Shown: piece by piece, positions 59,260-64,000 of the stretch
Layout of the letters: each line of letters starts with the position of its first letter
How positions within the stretch are numbered: the stretch's first letter is position 1
NCBI GenBank assembly: GCA_022822305.1
Contig: JAJEBY010000016.1
Span: 806,001-870,000, forward strand
DNA from: Anaerolineae bacterium
Lineage (GTDB): Bacteria; Chloroflexota; Anaerolineae; Aggregatilineales; Phototrophicaceae
Direction of reading: 5' to 3'
Length of the DNA stretch: 64,000 nucleotides
Notes under the pieces: model-generated
The model's input: only the letters and a program-made list of their open reading frames with translations
The model's database searches: none
Told to the model about the DNA's origin: nothing
Made by a program: the position numbers and the translations under genes

Positions 59260-60903
59260 GTGCGGGATAGTCTGCTGGCGGGGATAGCCATAGCCTGGTT
59301 GTTGGGAACGTGGTTGCGCGTCTATCGACAGGCGCGCTATTACCAAATTGAAGAGTACATGAGCCGCCGTTACCTGGCCTGGGTGAGACGAAATCCCAGC
59401 GAATGGCTGCCGCGCCGTCCGCTGCTGGCATGGTTCGCCGGCGTGGCGCTGGTCATACTTCTGCAATCAATTGACGGCGGCTTGACGGTAGCAATTGCCA
59501 TATTGTCAACGCTTCTGGCCTGCTATCCGCCTAAAGCGCGCGAAATCAAGAAGCCACTTGTTCGCACCGGACGAATGAAACGAATACTCGTCGCAGCTGC
59601 GGCCGTCAGTACCGTTGCGATGCTGTTCGCGATAGTCTTCTCCTCCTCCGCTCTTGACGCTCGTGACGCCATCGCCGAGATATTGACGCTCAGCACATTG
59701 GGCATGCTACTGTTTCTGCTGGCGCCGCTATGGTTGACGTTGGGAAACCTGCTGCTGCAGCCTTATGAAGCGTTCATGCGCCGGTTATTCTTGAAACGGG
59801 CGCGCGACGTGCTGTCTCAAGTGCGGCCCAAGATTATCGGCATAACGGGCAGTTACGGGAAGACCACCACCAAAGTCTTCTTGCGCGACCTGCTCAATCT
59901 GCGCTATCGCAGCTACGCCACGCCCAAAAGCTACAACACCTTGATGGGCATTTCGCTGGCGATCAATAGCGATCTGGCAGACGACTTCCGCACCGAATAC
60001 TTGATAAGCGAAATGGGCGCCTATGTGCCCGGCGAGATCGAGCGCATATGCGAATTGACTCCACCCGATATCGCTATCGTGACCGAAATAGGACCGCAGC
60101 ACCTCGAGCGCTTCGGAACACTCGAAAACACCAAACGCGCCAAATATGAAATTGTTAGAAACTTGCGGCCAGATGGCGTCGCCGTTTTCAATTGGGACAA
60201 CCAGTACATTCGCGAAATGGTCGCCGCCGGCTACCCCGAGACCTGCCTGACGGTCAGCCGCAATTTGGATATCGACACTGCGCAACAGGAAGACGTTACC
60301 TGGATCGCGAGCGAACTGACAGAAGACCTTGCCGGCCTCCGCTTTGTCGCGACTCATGTTCCCAGCGGCGAACAAGCGAATATCAGCACAGCGATTTCCG
60401 GCGAACACAATGTCACCAACTTGCTCTTGTGCATCGCCGTGGCCTATCACGAGGGCATCCCACTGCGCGATATCGCGCTGAGAATCGGCAGCTTGCAGCC
60501 CGCCGAGAGTCGTCTTGTCCGCCAAGTCACTGCGGCCGGCATCACCATTATCAACGACGCCTACAGCGCCAACCCAGTGGGCATCACTAGCGCGCTTAAG
60601 GTGCTCGGCATGCACGTTGACGGCAAACGATTGCTAATTACGCCGGGCATGATCGAGCTGGGCGAGTTGCAGGATCAAGAGAATTACAAGCTGGGGCTGC
60701 TGGCTGCCGCGCACGCGACCGATGTCATTTTGATCGGACGCGAGCAGACCAAGTCAATACATCAGGCGCTTCACTCAGAACGCTTTGACATGAGTCGAGT
60801 GACAGTAGCTGAAACGCTGGCGGAAGCTGTCATCTGGTATCAACAGCACCTGGTCGCGGGCGACGCGGTACTCTTCCTCAACGACCTGCCAGATACGTAT
60901 TAG
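59260..60903 (+). CDS. MurF-like Mur ligase with N-terminal membrane region
   Basis: IIGITGSYGKTTTKVFLRDLL (P-loop), SEMGAYVPGEIERICELTPPDIAIVTEIGPQHLERFG, INDAYSANPVGITSALKVL; several hydrophobic N-terminal segments. Confidence 0.85.
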   Translation: MRDSLLAGIAIAWLLGTWLRVYRQARYYQIEEYMSRRYLAWVRRNPSEWLPRRPLLAWFAGVALVILLQSIDGGLTVAIAILSTLLACYPPKAREIKKPLVRTGRMKRILVAAAAVSTVAMLFAIVFSSSALDARDAIAEILTLSTLGMLLFLLAPLWLTLGNLLLQPYEAFMRRLFLKRARDVLSQVRPKIIGITGSYGKTTTKVFLRDLLNLRYRSYATPKSYNTLMGISLAINSDLADDFRTEYLISEMGAYVPGEIERICELTPPDIAIVTEIGPQHLERFGTLENTKRAKYEIVRNLRPDGVAVFNWDNQYIREMVAAGYPETCLTVSRNLDIDTAQQEDVTWIASELTEDLAGLRFVATHVPSGEQANISTAISGEHNVTNLLLCIAVAYHEGIPLRDIALRIGSLQPAESRLVRQVTAAGITIINDAYSANPVGITSALKVLGMHVDGKRLLITPGMIELGELQDQENYKLGLLAAAHATDVILIGREQTKSIHQALHSERFDMSRVTVAETLAEAVIWYQQHLVAGDAVLFLNDLPDTY

Positions 60904-60996
60904 GCGAGTCAATCCAGCGCCATGAACACTCATTGACATGCCAAATCTTTGTCTGCATAGTAATGTGCCAAGTTTCGCAAATGCAGGATAGCGACT

Positions 60997-62187
60997 ATGA
61001 GCAATCGCCGCCGAACCGTCGTAGCAGTAGCTTTCGGGGGACGCAGCGTCGAACACGATGTATCGATCGTGACCGGCCACCAGATCATGCGTGCGTTTCC
61101 CAATGATCGTTACGAAGTAGTCCCCATATATATTTCCCGCGAGGGCAAGTGGTTCACAGGCGCGCCACTGCAGGAGCTTGACGCGTTTGCGGATGAAAAC
61201 ACACTGGCGCGCGATGGCGTCGTACCCTGTGTTTTGTCGCCGGATACGCGCCATCACGGGCTGATTCTGAATCCCTTGGCCGGTCGCTTTCAAATGAGCC
61301 AGATCAAGCGCTTGGATGTCGTATTCCCCGCGCTGCACGGCTCCCACGGTGAAGATGGCAGCTTGCAAGGCTTGTTGGAGCTTGCCGACGTGCCTTACGT
61401 GGGAGTCGCGACCCTCGGCTCGGCGCTGACCAACGACAAGATCATGACCAAGCAAGTGCTTCGCCAGGCCGGCATACCGGTTCTGGAAGATTGCGGCTTC
61501 TCGCGTGAAAGCTGGCTGAACGATCCAGATGCCATATTGGAAGAAATTCGCGAGCGATTCGGCTTTCCGCTTTTCATTAAACCGGCGACGCTCGGTTCCA
61601 GCATTGGCATCGGGCGAGCGGATTCGGAATCGATGTTGCAGTCGAGTATCGATATCGCCGCCAACTTTGATCGTCGAATCCTGGTGGAGCCGGCGGTCGT
61701 CAACGGAATCGAAATCAATTGCGCGGTCCTTGGCATCGGCGCTTCCTACCAAGCATCAACTTTGGAGCAGCCGGTATCCTGGGATGCATTTCTCTCATAC
61801 GAGGACAAGTACCTCCGTGGTGAAGAAGGCATGAAGAGCGCGGAGCGGCTGATTCCGGCGCCGATCGACGAAGCGCTGGCGCGACGCATCCAGCAATTCA
61901 GCATCGATGCGTTTCGGGCCGTGGACGGTCGCGGCATCGCTCGCTTAGACTTCCTGGTACGACCGGATTCTGACGAGATTTATCTCAACGAAATCAACAC
62001 CATGCCCGGTTCGCTGGCGTTTTATCTGTGGCGAGAAGACGGCATGTCCGCTGCCCAGCTCGTCGAGCAACTGGTGCAATACGCGCGCGACGCCCACGCT
62101 GAAAAGCGCCGCAACATCTACGACTATAGGACAAATTTGGTCGCTGTAGCCAGCCAGCGCGGAATCAAAGGCAGCAAGCGAAAATAG
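60997..62187 (+). CDS. ddl: D-alanine--D-alanine ligase
   Basis: VVAVAFGGRSVEHDVSIVTG, VVFPALHGSHGEDGSLQGLLELADVPYVG, FIKPATLGSSIGIGRADS, DEIYLNEINTMPGSLAFYLW. Confidence 0.95.
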   Translation: MSNRRRTVVAVAFGGRSVEHDVSIVTGHQIMRAFPNDRYEVVPIYISREGKWFTGAPLQELDAFADENTLARDGVVPCVLSPDTRHHGLILNPLAGRFQMSQIKRLDVVFPALHGSHGEDGSLQGLLELADVPYVGVATLGSALTNDKIMTKQVLRQAGIPVLEDCGFSRESWLNDPDAILEEIRERFGFPLFIKPATLGSSIGIGRADSESMLQSSIDIAANFDRRILVEPAVVNGIEINCAVLGIGASYQASTLEQPVSWDAFLSYEDKYLRGEEGMKSAERLIPAPIDEALARRIQQFSIDAFRAVDGRGIARLDFLVRPDSDEIYLNEINTMPGSLAFYLWREDGMSAAQLVEQLVQYARDAHAEKRRNIYDYRTNLVAVASQRGIKGSKRK

Positions 62188-62387
62188 CCGCTTTGAGACC
62201 GGCGGACTGCGGCGGCTCATTTTGAATCCGCCAGCCTGCCCCCGCGCTTGGCATCAATAGGGCATGACCATGCGCATGCGCGCGCGACCGTCGGCATCGT
62301 TACTGGCGGCTCGTTTCGGCTTGTCGGACACTCGCGGTATGTTATGATTACGACGTCTGGATCTGCGAGCGTATTGACCAGGTCATT

Positions 62388-64000
62388 GTGCCATACACAT
62401 CAAACGACAGGCGACCGCCACGCCCGGCGGATGTTGGGCGCTCAATTTGGGGCGGGGCGCCGCTGCTGCCTATCCCGGAACGAATTCTGGACGGAATTCC
62501 CGGTTTCATTGCCTGGCTCGTGCTGCTGTTATCGATCGCGAGCGCCGTCGCGTTTCCCCAGACTTTGATGTTGGCCGCCGCTTTTGTCGCGCTTTACTCG
62601 GCACTGCGTTTTCTGTTTGCCGGGATGGCAAACGGCATGGGCATTCGCAAGATCAGGCATTGGGAATCGATCGACTGGTATCAGAAGTACCTCCACGACA
62701 ATCATCTGGCAGGCGTAGACTGGCGCGACGTGCATCATTTGGTCATCATTCCCAATTACAATGAATCCACAGAAATCCTCATTCGCACGCTGGAGCAGTT
62801 GAGCGTCCAACGTGACGCCCAAACGCAGATGTCGGTCATCCTGGCGATGGAAGAAGTCGAATCCAATAGCGCAAGCAAGGGACAGATGCTGCAGCGCCGC
62901 TTCGCCAAACACTTCGCCAATTTCTACTATACGGTTCACCCGCGGGGCTTAATCGGTGAAATGCAATGCAAATCCGCCAACCTGGCTTGGGCGGTCAATT
63001 GGTATTTCGAACGTGTCGTGAGAAGGCGCGACCTGGATATAGACAATATAGTCGTCACCACCATGGATGCCGATACGCGCTGGCACGACAATCATTTTGC
63101 CGCGCTAACCTATCATTTTGCCATCAGCAAAGATCGACACCGGACCTTCTGGCAGGCGCCGATCCGCTATCACGGCAATATCTGGCAGGTTAATCCACTG
63201 ATGCGCATCATCAACACCTACGCCACGGCCTTTGAGATGGCATATCTGGCCGCGCCTTGGTGGATGGCCATGCCCATGTCTTCTTATTCGCTTAGCTTGA
63301 CCTTGCTCGAACAAAGCGGCAACTGGGATACCGATGTGATTGCGGATGAATGGCACATGTTAATCAAGGCGTATTTCGCCACCGATGGCAAGGTGTCGCT
63401 GCAGCATATCTTTTTGCCCTTCCTGGCTGATTCGACCACGGGCGCGAACATCTTTCAATCCATACGGAATCGCTATACCCAGACCCTGCGTCACGCCTGG
63501 GGCAGCAAAGAAGTCGGCTATATGCTGGCTAAATTGATTGAAAACCCGCATGTCGTTTCCTTTAACTCGCTAAAGCTGCTTTTGCGCATCGCTCACGATA
63601 TTTTGCTCGCCGGGGCTGGCTGGGTCATCTTGACGGTTGGTTCGCAACTGCCGGTGATGTTTCATCCAGAAATCGCGCCAATCAAGATAGAACAGCTGAT
63701 CGCGCACTCGGACAAGCTTGGATACTTCGTCGACGGGATGACCAACAGCCATCCGGCCTGGAGCCTGCTGGCAATCTCCGGCTTGACCATGATTGTTCTA
63801 GTCATAGTCTTTCAGATTCAGGATTATAATATCCGGCCGCCGCGTCAGACGCCGTACACCTTCGGCGAGAGCCTGCAGGAGCTGCTCAGCATCCCCTTCA
63901 TGGTAATCTTGACCCTGTTTGTGGTCGCGCTCCCGACCTTGGTGGCGCAGACGCGATTGCTGCTGGGAATCCCGCTGCAGTTCATCGTCACCGATAAATC
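62388..64000 (+). CDS. Membrane glycosyltransferase, family-2-like; truncated by the window edge and absent from the ORF track
   Basis: Frame from GTG 62388 read through about 63550 with no stop (VPYTSNDRRPPRPADVG...HHLVIIPNYNESTEILIRTLEQLS...VVTTMDADTRWHDNHFAAL...GNWDTDVIADEWHMLIKAYF); it appears to continue to the window end. Confidence 0.8.
   Translation, partial: MPYTSNDRRPPRPADVGRSIWGGAPLLPIPERILDGIPGFIAWLVLLLSIASAVAFPQTLMLAAAFVALYSALRFLFAGMANGMGIRKIRHWESIDWYQKYLHDNHLAGVDWRDVHHLVIIPNYNESTEILIRTLEQLSVQRDAQTQMSVILAMEEVESNSASKGQMLQRRFAKHFANFYYTVHPRGLIGEMQCKSANLAWAVNWYFERVVRRRDLDIDNIVVTTMDADTRWHDNHFAALTYHFAISKDRHRTFWQAPIRYHGNIWQVNPLMRIINTYATAFEMAYLAAPWWMAMPMSSYSLSLTLLEQSGNWDTDVIADEWHMLIKAYFATDGKVSLQHIFLPFLADSTTGANIFQSIRNRYTQTLRHAWGSKEVGYMLAKLIENPHVVSFNSLKLLLRIAHDILLAGAGWVILTVGSQLPVMFHPEIAPIKIEQLIAHSDKLGYFVDGMTNSHPAWSLLAISGLTMIVLVIVFQIQDYNIRPPRQTPYTFGESLQELLSIPFMVILTLFVVALPTLVAQTRLLLGIPLQFIVTDK

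Overview
The 64 kb window looks chromosomal and dense in housekeeping genes. Gene content suggests a Chloroflexota-like bacterium (inference only). I see no rRNA, confident tRNA, CRISPR array, prophage or transposase. Main loci: a partial sufC start divergent from a DUF59 Fe-S gene; an rpmH-rnpA-yidD-(beta-propeller lipoprotein)-yidC-jag cluster, where the 59-aa rpmH is missing from the ORF track; a three-gene cluster of unknown function; gltB between two PucR-type regulators; ileS; a GNAT-GNAT-alaX-unknown-TPRx3 run; rsmD; an argC-argB-argD-argJ-carA-carB-hpt-cca run; a primary sigma factor; ftsK; a SRAP gene; DUF2344, psuG and radical-SAM genes; murF-like and ddl; and a glycosyltransferase open at the right edge that is also missing from the ORF track. 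Most interesting observations: (1) IleRS has A-S-H-H in place of the class I HxGH signature; (2) gltB has a structured, riboswitch-like leader starting at a TATAAT -10, preceded by three inverted repeats; (3) a conserved-looking but unassigned three-gene cluster lies next to rpmH; (4) an intrinsic-terminator-like hairpin sits directly upstream of the argC RBS; (5) the rpoD leader has three tandem hairpins behind a near-consensus promoter; (6) a 7TM sensor protein ends in an HTH-like domain with no visible kinase domain. Family names come from motif recognition by eye; no database search was run.
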